Positions 1-6,630 are shown, numbered from the stretch's first letter. The stretch is 8,724 nt of DNA from JANMEX01 sp049696015 (GCA_049696015.1 JBAVTG010000104.1:1-8724), one strand, 5' to 3'. Notes: generated by a model from the sequence alone, not told the origin. Made by a program: numbers and translations.

Positions 1-1048
1 GTGTCTCCAGCTCGTAACCGCCGACGAAGCCGCGTGACGGATCATGCCGCGCCTCGTCCTGAACAATGCCTGCCATGGTTGTGCCGCGCCACATCTTCAC
101 CGGCTTGTCGAACACGGCGTAGACCGAACCCGTGGTATGACGCATGTAGTTCTTGCCGACCATGCCGGACGAATTGGCCAACCCTTTCGGGAACTTTGGC
201 GAGGCAGAGTTCAGCAGCAGGCGCGGGCTTTCAAACGAGTTGCCGGCGACGCAGACAATGCGGGCCTTCTGCATCTGCAGCTTGCCGTCCTTGTCGAAAT
301 ATTCGACGCCGGTGACCTTGCCTGAATCATCATGCAGGATGCGGGCGGCGTGGCTCTTCTCGCGCACTTCCAGTTTGCCGGTCGCTTCGCCGGCCGGGAT
401 GTCGGTGTAGGCGGCAGACCATTTTGCGCCCCACTTGCAGCCCTGGAAGCAGAAGCCGGTCTGCTGGCAGGCCATGCGCCCGTCATATTCGGCCGAGTTG
501 ATGGCCATCCGTCCGGTATGCACTTCCTTGTAGCCGAGCGCCTTGGCGCCTTTTTCGAAGACCTTGTAGTTGTTGTTGCCGGGAAGGCCGGCCCGGTCGC
601 CGGTGCGGGTCACGCCCAGCTTCGCCTCGGCCTTGTCGTACCAGGGCGCCATTTCTGCGCCGTCGATTGGCCAGTCGAGAAGGTTCGCGCCCTCAACGGC
701 CCCGTAGTTTGTCAATGCTTTCCATTCATGATCCTGGAAGCGGATGGACGCGCCGGCCCAGTGGGTCGTCGTGCCGCCGACGGCCTTGACGATCCAGGCC
801 GGAAGGCCGGCAAAGTCCTTGGCCACACGCCAGTCGCCGCTTGTTGTGCGGGCGTCCAGCCAGGCGAGCTGGGAAAATGAATCCCATTCGTCATTGATAA
901 AGTCCTCAGGCAGGTAGCGCCCGCCTGCTTCCAGCGCCACGACATTGATGCCCTTTTGGGCCAGTTCGTTGGCCAAAACGCCGCCGCCGGCGCCCGTGCC
1001 GATGATGACTACCACGCTGTCATCGTTCAGATCGAATTTCGCAACCAT
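1..1048 (-). CDS. GMC-family dehydrogenase large (FAD) subunit, gluconate/glucose dehydrogenase type, 3' end cut by window edge
   Basis: The frame stays open from ATG at 1048 to the left edge (349 codons plus one base), so the C-terminal part with the catalytic His region is missing. The start is fixed by GGGAGGA seven bases upstream. The N-terminus has no signal peptide and goes straight into an FAD-binding Rossmann motif, GTGAGGG, followed by LEAGG. A THWAG motif typical of the family follows. Cys194, Cys200 and Cys204 (CQQTGFCFQGC) have the same 6- and 4-residue spacing as the cysteines that bind a 3Fe-4S cluster in bacterial FAD-dependent glucose dehydrogenase. By family knowledge the protein oxidises a sugar, sugar acid or polyol at the periplasmic face and passes electrons to a cytochrome subunit. 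The gene follows the small subunit by 14 bases. The substrate cannot be told from sequence. The family call is very secure. Confidence 0.93.
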   Translation of the reverse strand, partial: MVAKFDLNDDSVVVIIGTGAGGGVLANELAQKGINVVALEAGGRYLPEDFINDEWDSFSQLAWLDARTTSGDWRVAKDFAGLPAWIVKAVGGTTTHWAGASIRFQDHEWKALTNYGAVEGANLLDWPIDGAEMAPWYDKAEAKLGVTRTGDRAGLPGNNNYKVFEKGAKALGYKEVHTGRMAINSAEYDGRMACQQTGFCFQGCKWGAKWSAAYTDIPAGEATGKLEVREKSHAARILHDDSGKVTGVEYFDKDGKLQMQKARIVCVAGNSFESPRLLLNSASPKFPKGLANSSGMVGKNYMRHTTGSVYAVFDKPVKMWRGTTMAGIVQDEARHDPSRGFVGGYELET

Positions 1049-1062
1049 GTTCCGGTCCTCCC

Positions 1063-1584
1063 TTACAGCCAGTTGATGTCGTCAAAGCCGCGGGCAATGT
1101 ACCCGCCTTTCGAATAGCTTTCGCCTTCGTAGCCAAAGATCGGCCACACTTCTTTCTGGTTGTAGAGTCCGGTCACGAGGCCTGCCCGGACGGTCTGAAA
1201 GAATGTGCTCTTTTCGATGGATTGCAGCACTTTGACGCGATCTTCTTCCCAGCCGATCGAGGCATAGTTTGCGTGGCCCATGGCCTTGGCGGCTGCATCC
1301 AGCTCGGCAATGCCAGCTTCGACCAGCGCCTTCTTGTCATCGGCGTCATAGCCTTTGACGGCGACCGCGTAGAACTGGTCGCCCAACTGGTCATGCGGGT
1401 AGATATCGCGCGCCATTTGCAAAAGCGCCGCCATCTGTTCCGGTGAAATCACCTTGACTTCGACAGCCCATGCGGCGGTCGGCGCGCAGATGAAACCGGT
1501 GCCAACCAAAGCAAGCGCGCCTGCCGATACGGCTCTTGCCAGCAGTGCACGCCGGGTCAGCCCTTTCTTCTCTTCGTTTGTCAT
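1063..1584 (-). CDS. Gluconate 2-dehydrogenase subunit 3 family protein (small/gamma subunit, Tat signal)
   Basis: A 173-residue protein. The start at 1584 is preceded by GGGAGGAG. It begins with a twin-arginine signal: Thr10-Arg11-Arg12-Ala-Leu-Leu, a hydrophobic stretch to about residue 35, and a likely cleavage after Ala-Trp-Ala at residue 40. The mature part has the IYPHD motif (61-65) and a C-terminus rich in Tyr, Gly and Trp, as in the small subunits of membrane-bound gluconate and FAD-glucose dehydrogenases, which are also about 170 residues. In that family the small subunit acts as a hitch-hiker chaperone: it binds the flavoprotein, which lacks a signal, and takes it through the Tat system. 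Its position 14 bases ahead of the signal-less GMC gene fits this exactly. The partner role is inferred from family and context. Confidence 0.92.
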   Translation of the reverse strand: MTNEEKKGLTRRALLARAVSAGALALVGTGFICAPTAAWAVEVKVISPEQMAALLQMARDIYPHDQLGDQFYAVAVKGYDADDKKALVEAGIAELDAAAKAMGHANYASIGWEEDRVKVLQSIEKSTFFQTVRAGLVTGLYNQKEVWPIFGYEGESYSKGGYIARGFDDINWL

Positions 1585-1617
1585 CTTCTTCTCCTCCCAA
1601 AGAAAAAAGGCGCGGCG

Positions 1618-2013
1618 CTATTTGAAACGCCCGCCCCTCTGCAAAACTTCAATCTGATAGCCGTCCGGATCGGCGATGAAGAAAAACTTCGCCACCGGAA
1701 CACCGTTGTTCTGAAAATCCACAAGCTTGCGCGGGTTCAAACCCTTTGCCGACATCCGCGCATGTTCCGCCTCGACATCCTCAACCGTGACCGCAAAATG
1801 TCCGTAACCGTCGCCGAGATTGTATGGCTCGGAGCGGCCCTTGTTGACCGTGAGCTCCATCTCAAAACCGCTCTCGGCATTTGAAAGGTAAATCAGCGTG
1901 AAGCTGTCGAAATCCAGACGGTCTGCGATCGCCAAACCAAAGGCTTCTTGATAAAAATCCACCGAGCGCTTCTCCTCAAGCACCCTGACCATCGAATGCA
2001 CTGCTTTTGCCAT
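1618..2013 (-). CDS. VOC-family protein resembling glyoxalase I (lactoylglutathione lyase)
   Basis: A 131-residue single-chain VOC protein, close in length and sequence pattern to bacterial nickel-type glyoxalase I. All four expected metal ligands are present: His6 (VHSM), Glu53 (EMELTVN), His72 (GYGHFAV) and Glu122 (YQIEVL), with the SVDFY and DPDGY signatures at 17-21 and 115-119. Glyoxalase I isomerises the hemithioacetal of methylglyoxal and glutathione to lactoylglutathione in the cytoplasm. The start at 2013 has GGGAGA upstream. The gene lies 33 bases ahead of the dehydrogenase small subunit on the same strand, so co-transcription is likely. It may detoxify a dicarbonyl by-product linked to the sugar dehydrogenase, or act on another substrate, since VOC proteins with these ligands are not all glyoxalases. 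Confidence 0.85.
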   Translation of the reverse strand: MAKAVHSMVRVLEEKRSVDFYQEAFGLAIADRLDFDSFTLIYLSNAESGFEMELTVNKGRSEPYNLGDGYGHFAVTVEDVEAEHARMSAKGLNPRKLVDFQNNGVPVAKFFFIADPDGYQIEVLQRGGRFK

Positions 2014-2021
2014 GGTTTCTC

Positions 2022-2043
2022 CCGGACAATTCCTGTTCCGGAA
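2022..2043. repeat. Small dyad just upstream of the VOC gene
   Basis: CCGGA (2022-2026) and TCCGG (2037-2041) form an inverted repeat, and the second arm lies within an 8-base palindrome TTCCGGAA (2036-2043). It lies between 9 and 30 bases ahead of the VOC start, where it could be an operator or a leader hairpin. No protein can be assigned. Confidence 0.35.
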
Positions 2044-2070
2044 AGACTAGCGGAGCATTTTTGGCTGCGG

Positions 2071-2088
2071 GTAGTAGTGGGCTACTAC
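2071..2088. repeat. Perfect 7-bp inverted repeat in the RHH-VOC gap
   Basis: GTAGTAG (2071-2077), a 4-base loop and CTACTAC (2082-2088) are perfectly complementary. The dyad sits in the 104-base gap between the end of the RHH gene (2118) and the VOC start (2013). No T-tract follows on either strand, so it is not a standard intrinsic terminator. An operator for the VOC-dehydrogenase cluster, or a hairpin at the RHH mRNA end, is possible. Confidence 0.5.
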
Positions 2089-2117
2089 GGGCAAATTTCC
2101 AGCGTCGGGGCGTCGTT

Positions 2118-2438
2118 TCAGGCAGCGATGCTGCGAAGAACGTCCGTGACTTGCCGGGTCGCGTCTTGGGGAACCTGATCCAGCTCGCCCAAATGGATGG
2201 TGCAGGCACAGCGCAGCAGCGACGTGAAATTGGGCGCCTCGCTGTGTTTCTCCAGCACTTCAGAGTGCAGCTTGGACAAAAAGGCCGGTGTCGAAAACCC
2301 TTCCCTTTCAGCCATTTGGTCGAGTATCTTCCAAAACGCCCGTTCCAGCCTGATGCTGGTGGACTGGCCGTTGAGGCGGACTCTGCGTGTCACCGATTCA
2401 TAACGGTGCGGGCTTTGATGAGCAAACAATTGGCACAT
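2118..2438 (-). CDS. Small ribbon-helix-helix domain protein (RHH_4 type)
   Basis: A 106-residue protein starting MCQLFAHQSP. I chose ATG 2438 over the upstream ATG at 2474 because GGGAGGAA lies about eight bases before it and because relatives begin MCxLF. The middle part, VRLNGQSTSIRLERAFWKIL, is a short beta strand followed by a helix, and the next helix (FSTPAFLSKLHSEV) completes a ribbon-helix-helix fold. The NFTSLLR segment is also typical of this alphaproteobacterial family. Such proteins are presumed DNA binders, but I know of no described target. It is transcribed toward the VOC-dehydrogenase cluster and could regulate it or itself; that is inference from position only. Confidence 0.82.
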   Translation of the reverse strand: MCQLFAHQSPHRYESVTRRVRLNGQSTSIRLERAFWKILDQMAEREGFSTPAFLSKLHSEVLEKHSEAPNFTSLLRCACTIHLGELDQVPQDATRQVTDVLRSIAA

Positions 2439-2461
2439 GACCGGTTCCTCCCAGACAGGAG

Positions 2462-2490
2462 AGAATTGCGCCAAAGACCGGGTCCGTCAA
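2462..2490 (-). promoter_or_regulatory. Candidate promoter of the RHH gene
   Basis: On the minus strand TTGACG (2490-2485) is followed after 17 bases by AATTCT (2467-2462), 24 bases before the RHH start codon. The -35 box is near consensus and the -10 box is weak, as often in alphaproteobacteria. A start around 2455 would give a leader of about 15-20 bases. Confidence 0.4.
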
Positions 2491-2595
2491 GCTTTCGCAA
2501 GTAGGGCTTTGGTACAATCTCGGGCGAACTTACCTTTGATTGACAGCAGCGGATCGCCTCAACTTGCGATTTTCCGATCTGCCATGCCGATGGCA

Positions 2596-3636
2596 TCACG
2601 CGGCTGCTTTCAAGCCCCGCATCACCTGCTCCTTCACCTTCGTGCCAAACAATTCGATCGCTTTCAGCGTCTTTTCATGGGGCAGGGCGCCCATGTCGAT
2701 CTGCATCAGAAAGCGGTCATTGCCGAAATATGCGTGCTCGGCCAATATCTTCTCGGCCACCTCATTGGGATTGCCGACCAGCAGCGCGCCGCGCGGTGAG
2801 CGGCCTGCTTCATATTGCGGACGTGTCACCGGCCCCCAGCCGCGCTCGCGCCCGATCCGGCCGAACATCTCGGCGTAGGGCGGATAATAAGTGTCGGCGG
2901 CGTCGGTGGAATCCTCGGCGATAAACCCGTGCGAATTGATGCTGACTTTCAAGCTCTCCGGCGCATGGCCGGCCTTCGCGCCTGCCTCGCGGTAGAGATC
3001 GACCAGCGGCGCAAACCGGTGCGGCTCGCCGCCGATGATGGCAATGGCCAGCGGCAGGCCGAGCGTCCCGGCCCGCACGACCGACTGCGGCGTGCCGCCC
3101 ACGGCAATCCACACCGGCAGCGGCGTCTGCACCGGGCGCGGCCAGATCCCGGCCTTTAGCAACGGCGCGCGCACCGTGCCTTGCCATGTCACAGGATTGT
3201 TGTCCCGGATGTTCAACAACAGGTCGAGCTTCTCGGCAAACAGCCGGTCATAATCATTCAGATCATAGCCGAACAGCGGGTAGCTCTCGATGAACGAGCC
3301 GCGCCCGGCCATGATCTCCGCGCGCCCGTTCGAGATCAAATCCACCGTCGCATATTCCTGAAACACCCGCACCGGATCGTCCGACGACAACACCGTCACC
3401 GCGCTGGTCAGCCGGATGCGCTTCGTCTTTGCAGCAATCGCCGCCAGCACAACGGCAGGCGTCGAAATGGCAAAGTCCGGCCGGTGATGCTCGCCGATGC
3501 CAAACACATCAAGGCCAACCTCATCAGCCAGCACTGCCTCTTCCAAAAGGTTCGTCATGCGCTGTTGAAAGGAAATGGTCGCGCCAGTAGTAGGGTCCGC
3601 GCCGGTTCCGGCGAATGTGTAAAGGCCGAGCTGCAT
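2596..3636 (-). CDS. LLM-class flavin-dependent oxidoreductase
   Basis: From ATG 3636 this is a 346-residue TIM-barrel flavoprotein of the luciferase-like monooxygenase superfamily. It closely resembles the Agrobacterium-type subgroup of known structure but unknown substrate. Visible landmarks are MQLGLYTF at the start, GEHHR (48-52), the AGRGSFIESYPLFGYDL segment (110-125) and the IAVGGTPQSVVRAG flavin-binding region (177-190). Such enzymes use reduced FMN and oxygen in the cytoplasm. Longer forms from GTG 3669 or ATG 3663 are open, but family members start at MxLGLY, an AGGA sequence lies eight bases before 3636, and the longer starts fall in or beside a strong hairpin. It follows terC by 93 bases on the same strand. 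Function beyond the superfamily is unknown. Confidence 0.9.
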   Translation of the reverse strand: MQLGLYTFAGTGADPTTGATISFQQRMTNLLEEAVLADEVGLDVFGIGEHHRPDFAISTPAVVLAAIAAKTKRIRLTSAVTVLSSDDPVRVFQEYATVDLISNGRAEIMAGRGSFIESYPLFGYDLNDYDRLFAEKLDLLLNIRDNNPVTWQGTVRAPLLKAGIWPRPVQTPLPVWIAVGGTPQSVVRAGTLGLPLAIAIIGGEPHRFAPLVDLYREAGAKAGHAPESLKVSINSHGFIAEDSTDAADTYYPPYAEMFGRIGRERGWGPVTRPQYEAGRSPRGALLVGNPNEVAEKILAEHAYFGNDRFLMQIDMGALPHEKTLKAIELFGTKVKEQVMRGLKAAA

Positions 3637-3664
3637 GGCTTTGATCCTGTTTGATTCCACCATA

Positions 3665-3704
3665 GACACGCCTGCGCTTCTTTTGAAGGAAGCACAGACG
3701 TGTC
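3665..3704 (-). promoter_or_regulatory. Long intercistronic RNA hairpin between terC and the LLM gene
   Basis: In minus-strand RNA the arms 3704-3689 and 3680-3665 pair over 16 consecutive positions around an 8-base loop (3688-3681). Two of the pairs are G-U wobbles (3698 with 3671, 3694 with 3675); on the plus strand these are A-C mismatches, so the helix is continuous only in the minus-strand transcript. It starts 25 bases after the terC stop and ends 28 bases before the LLM ATG. No U-tract follows, so it is unlikely to be a simple terminator. A role in mRNA processing, stability or attenuation of the downstream gene is inferred. Confidence 0.7.
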
Positions 3705-3729
3705 AGTCAGCGACAGGGATGTGACCGCG

Positions 3730-4707
3730 TCAGCCTCTGCTGACCGCTTTCGCCCGCGTCGCCCACAGCGAGCCGACGACACCTGCCGCCAATATGCCGA
3801 CCGTGATCGTCAGCGACAGTGTCGGCGGGATCTTGGCGAGGCCGAGCATGTCGGCAACGAAGATTTTCGAACCGATGAAGATCAGCACCACCGCCAGCGC
3901 ATATTTCAGATACACAAACCGGTCGATCATCGCGGCCAGCGCAAAGTAGAGTGCGCGCAGGCCAAGAATGGCGAAGATGTTCGAGGTGTAGACAATGTAG
4001 GGGTCCGTGGTGATCGCAAAGATCGCGGGGATTGAGTCCACCGCGAAGATCAGGTCGGCAAATTCCACCAGCACCAGCGCCAGAAACAGCGGCGTCATGA
4101 AGGATTTCATTTTGCCGCTGCCATCCTTCTGCCAGACAAAGAAGCGCTCGCCATGCAGCCTGTCTGTCACCGGAAAGCGCCGCTTCATGAATTTCAGCAC
4201 CGGATTGTTCGCCACGTCATAATGGCTGTCGGCGCTGATCAGCATCTTGATACCGGTGAAAATCAGGAACGCGGCGAAGACATACAGCACCCAGCCGAAA
4301 TTCTGCACGACCGCCGCGCCCGCCGCGATCATGACGCCGCGCAGGATGATAACGCCAAGGATGCCGTAGAGCAGCACCCGGTGCTGGTAGACTTTGGGGA
4401 TGGCAAAATAAGAGAAAATCATCGCGATGACGAAGACATTGTCCATCGCCAGCGATTTTTCGATAATGAAGCCGGTCAGATATTCCAGCCCCGCCTGCTC
4501 TCCGGACTGGAACCAGATCCATCCGCCGAAGGCGAGGCCGAGACTGATGTAGAAGGCTGAAAGGAGGAGGCTTTCTTTCACGCCGATTTCGCGTGATTTT
4601 TTGTGAAAAAGCCCAAGGTCGATGACCAAAAGCGCCAAAACAAGTGTGATGAACAGGGCCCACATCCAGAAAGGCTTGCCCATCATGTCAACCATGAGGA
4701 GTTCCAT
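3730..4707 (-). CDS. TerC/Alx family integral membrane protein
   Basis: A 325-residue polytopic membrane protein, close to the usual length of about 320 for this family. Two acidic signatures are clear: EKSLAMDN (83-90) and EFADLIFAVDS (215-225), both within hydrophobic helices. About eight or nine membrane segments can be seen, with a charged cytoplasmic-type loop around 160-205. Members are linked to manganese efflux or metal loading of exported proteins, tellurium resistance or alkaline response; no specific substrate can be assigned. GTG 4722 is an alternative start, but ATG 4707 gives the expected short N-terminus and has GTGAGAG upstream. ATG 4692 cannot be excluded. A 254-base leader region with predicted structure precedes it. 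Confidence 0.9.
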   Translation of the reverse strand: MELLMVDMMGKPFWMWALFITLVLALLVIDLGLFHKKSREIGVKESLLLSAFYISLGLAFGGWIWFQSGEQAGLEYLTGFIIEKSLAMDNVFVIAMIFSYFAIPKVYQHRVLLYGILGVIILRGVMIAAGAAVVQNFGWVLYVFAAFLIFTGIKMLISADSHYDVANNPVLKFMKRRFPVTDRLHGERFFVWQKDGSGKMKSFMTPLFLALVLVEFADLIFAVDSIPAIFAITTDPYIVYTSNIFAILGLRALYFALAAMIDRFVYLKYALAVVLIFIGSKIFVADMLGLAKIPPTLSLTITVGILAAGVVGSLWATRAKAVSRG

Positions 4708-4740
4708 AGCGTTCGCTCTCACCGGACTGATGAACCGAAG

Positions 4741-4807
4741 GGATAGCGCCTGCCAGCCTGATAAAGACCGGCCGCCAATCCCGCAGCCCCGACATCACGG
4801 ACTATCC
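4741..4807 (-). promoter_or_regulatory. Structured leader candidate upstream of terC
   Basis: In minus-strand RNA GGATAG (4807-4802) can pair with CTATCC (4746-4741), enclosing about 55 bases. Inside, GCCGGTC (4772-4766) pairs with GGCTGGC (4758-4752) around loop UUUAUCA, with two G-U pairs. The element ends 33 bases before the terC ATG. TerC/Alx genes are often under yybP-ykoY manganese riboswitches, but the conserved GGGGAGUA and GGCAAGAC-like segments of that class are not seen here. It is either an unrelated leader or chance pairing. Confidence 0.35.
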
Positions 4808-4916
4808 GGCGTCTCCGTCAGAGGGGCCCGGTGCTGCGAACGATTGCGAGATGGGAATTGATTTTGGCGGTTTCAAGGGGGGGTGAAGAGCGGTCCGGCT
4901 CAAACGCTGGCGTCGA

Positions 4917-4944
4917 CCTGATTGCCGAACGCCGGCAATGCAGG
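4917..4944 (-). promoter_or_regulatory. Hairpin just downstream of the AI-2E-family gene
   Basis: CCTG-ATTGCCG (4917-4927) pairs with CGGCAAT-CAGG (4933-4944) around a 5-base loop, giving 11 base pairs with one bulged base. It starts 17 bases after the stop codon at 4962. No T-run follows on the minus strand, so it may protect the mRNA 3' end rather than terminate by itself. Confidence 0.45.
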
Positions 4945-4961
4945 CTCGATTGAGTACGTCC

Positions 4962-6026
4962 TCAGCCGCCTGTACGGTTGCCTTTGCCCGGCTGTGAGGC
5001 CGGAAAAATGTCCCAGACGGCGATAAACATCGCAGCGACCACCGGACCGACGACAAAGCCATTGAGACCAAATATCCCGAGGCCGCCGAGTGTCGAAATC
5101 AACACCACGTAATCCGGCATTTTTGAATCCTTGCCGACCAGCGCCGGACGCAGGATATTGTCGACGAGCCCTATGACAAACGCTCCGAACAGTATCAGCA
5201 CAACACCCTGCCATGTGGCGCCGGTCGCCAAGAAGTAGACCGACACCGGCAGCCAGACCAGACTGGCGCCAATGGCAGGCAACAGGGACAAAAACATCAT
5301 CAGCACGGCCCAGAGCAACGGCGCGTGAATCTCCAGCGCCCAGAAGATGAAGCCGCCAAGCGCGCCCTGCAGGATTGCGACCAGTATGTCGCCCTTGACC
5401 GTTGCCCGTATGACCGTGGTGAATTTGGTGAAAAGCGCGCTCTTGTGCGCCTGATGCAGCGGGATCGCCTTCTTGACCCGCAAAAACAGTTTGTCGCCAT
5501 CGCGGATGAGGAAGAATGCCAGATAGAGCATAACGGCAAGGCTGACGAAGAATTCAAACGTCGACTGCCCGATGCTGACGATCTGGGTCGCAAGATACTG
5601 GCTGCCTTCCGTCAACACAGCGCCTATCCGGTCCTGAACCGCTCCAAAGTTTGACAGCCCGGACCTCGCCAGAAAGCTCTTTGCCCAAATGGGCAGCGCG
5701 TTTGAAACCTGCTGGAAATAGAGTCTGAAATTGATCTCGCCGGACTGGATCTGATCATAGAGCGCCGCTGCCTCCTGCACCATAGCGATAGCGATGAGCG
5801 AAAGAGGCAAGATGACAATCAGCAAGACAATGGCAATTGTCGCCAATGCTGCCGAGTTGGTTCTGTGCGGCATGGCAACGAGCAGCCTGCGGTTCAGCGG
5901 CGCAAACAGGATAGCTACAACCGCGCCCCACAAAATTGCGCCGAAAAACGGCCAAAGCACCCATGCAAAAGCCAGTGTGACGATGACTGTCAGCAGCAAG
6001 AACGCTCGCTCCTCAAGTGTTCGCAC
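4962..6026 (-). CDS. AI-2E family transporter (PerM/TqsA-like membrane protein)
   Basis: A 354-residue polytopic membrane protein, typical length for the family. Hydrophobic segments lie near 8-48, 58-83, 150-174, 212-263 and 273-340, with a larger soluble stretch (85-145) between the early and later segments. Family signatures are SLLPAIGASLVWLP (247-260), DNILRPALVGK (289-299) and the GGLGIFGLNGFVVGP segment (314-328). Some members export autoinducer-2 and others act as sodium/proton antiporters or have unknown substrates, so the name should not be read as proof of quorum-sensing function. The only sensible start is GTG 6026, because an in-frame stop lies three codons upstream. Its ribosome site is weak. 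It follows the cupin gene by 89 bases on the same strand. Confidence 0.9.
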   Translation of the reverse strand: MRTLEERAFLLLTVIVTLAFAWVLWPFFGAILWGAVVAILFAPLNRRLLVAMPHRTNSAALATIAIVLLIVILPLSLIAIAMVQEAAALYDQIQSGEINFRLYFQQVSNALPIWAKSFLARSGLSNFGAVQDRIGAVLTEGSQYLATQIVSIGQSTFEFFVSLAVMLYLAFFLIRDGDKLFLRVKKAIPLHQAHKSALFTKFTTVIRATVKGDILVAILQGALGGFIFWALEIHAPLLWAVLMMFLSLLPAIGASLVWLPVSVYFLATGATWQGVVLILFGAFVIGLVDNILRPALVGKDSKMPDYVVLISTLGGLGIFGLNGFVVGPVVAAMFIAVWDIFPASQPGKGNRTGG

Positions 6027-6041
6027 CTTCGTCTATACCCA

Positions 6042-6054
6042 TTCAGCTGCTGAA
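6042..6054. repeat. Short palindrome ahead of the AI-2E-family start
   Basis: TTCAGC and GCTGAA flank a single central T (TTCAGCTGCTGAA), 15 bases upstream of the GTG start. It could be an operator half-site pair or a small hairpin near the ribosome site. It is short enough to occur by chance. Confidence 0.25.
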
Positions 6055-6115
6055 ATCTGATGCATTCCTGAGCCTGATTTCGATGTCGAGCAACGACGGA
6101 AATTCGCCCATTGCC

Positions 6116-6565
6116 TCACTTGGGCAGTGAAAGCGGCGCGCTGAGGTTCCGGGCCGTGCCGTTTGCCTTTGATTCCGTCGTTATCCCGGCAAACTTCTCG
6201 TGTGAGGCGATAGCCTCGGATTTGGTCGCTTGAACCAGCTGATCAAGGTGATTGGGCGGACCGTACAGCGTGTAGAGCTTCAGCGGTTTCTTGCCGGTGT
6301 TGACAAGATTGTGTCGAGCTCCCGCGGGCACAACGATTGCATCATCGGCTTTGATTTTCTGGGTCTTGCCGTCAATTACGATTTTGCCTTTGCCCTTCTC
6401 AATGCGGAAAAACTGGTCGCGGTCCGGATGGACCTCGTCACCAATATCCTGCCCTGCCTTAAGCGACATCACCACCAGCTGGAGATGCGCGCCTGTATAG
6501 AGCACATGCCGGAAACTGCGGTTTTCCGTCGTCATATCTTCAATATTCTCGACAAAACCCTTCAT
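6116..6565 (-). CDS. Small single-domain cupin protein
   Basis: A 149-residue protein with one cupin barrel. Motif 1 is EVHPDRDQFFRIEKGKG (44-60), with His46 and the acidic/Gln positions 48-51 in place of the classic HxH...E. Motif 2 is PAGARHNLVNTG (80-91), with His85. The LYTLYGPPNH segment (98-106) is typical of a widespread bacterial cupin family of unknown activity, annotated vaguely as mannose-6-phosphate isomerase-like. A metal site using His46, Gln51 and His85 is plausible. The C-terminal 40 residues look low in structure. AGGAGG sits six bases before ATG 6565, an excellent ribosome site. An FNR/FixK box 144 bases upstream suggests induction under oxygen limitation. The chemical role is unknown. 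Confidence 0.88.
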   Translation of the reverse strand: MKGFVENIEDMTTENRSFRHVLYTGAHLQLVVMSLKAGQDIGDEVHPDRDQFFRIEKGKGKIVIDGKTQKIKADDAIVVPAGARHNLVNTGKKPLKLYTLYGPPNHLDQLVQATKSEAIASHEKFAGITTESKANGTARNLSAPLSLPK

Positions 6566-6601
6566 GCGGGCCTCCTGATTTCACGTGCTTATGCGCTGAA
6601 G

Positions 6602-6630
6602 GGGCTCGTCATTGCCTGTGGCAATTGCCC
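6602..6630 (-). promoter_or_regulatory. Leader hairpin upstream of the cupin gene
   Basis: ATTGCC (6611-6616) and GGCAAT (6620-6625) pair around TGT, and GGGC (6602-6605) pairs with GCCC (6627-6630) outside them. GGCAATTGCC (6620-6629) is also a 10-base palindrome, so two pairings compete. It lies 37-65 bases before the cupin ATG, within the leader predicted from the FNR-type promoter. Confidence 0.35.

Noticed and set aside
332..880. 182-codon plus-strand open frame inside the GMC gene
   Set aside because: It lies antisense to a clearly recognised GMC flavoprotein frame, has no family resemblance, and is an expected shadow in G+C-rich DNA.
2581..2594. GCCAT/ATGGC hairpin after the LLM stop as a terminator
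   Set aside because: The stem is only five pairs and no T-run follows on the minus strand.
3664..3669. GTG 3669 or ATG 3663 as the LLM start
   Set aside because: These starts are in or immediately beside the stem of a strong hairpin, lack a clear ribosome site, and would add a tail not seen in the family; ATG 3636 fits better.
4723..4961. yybP-ykoY manganese riboswitch upstream of terC
   Set aside because: I looked for it because of the gene family, but the conserved GGGGAGUA and GGCAAGAC-like segments are not present in readable form.
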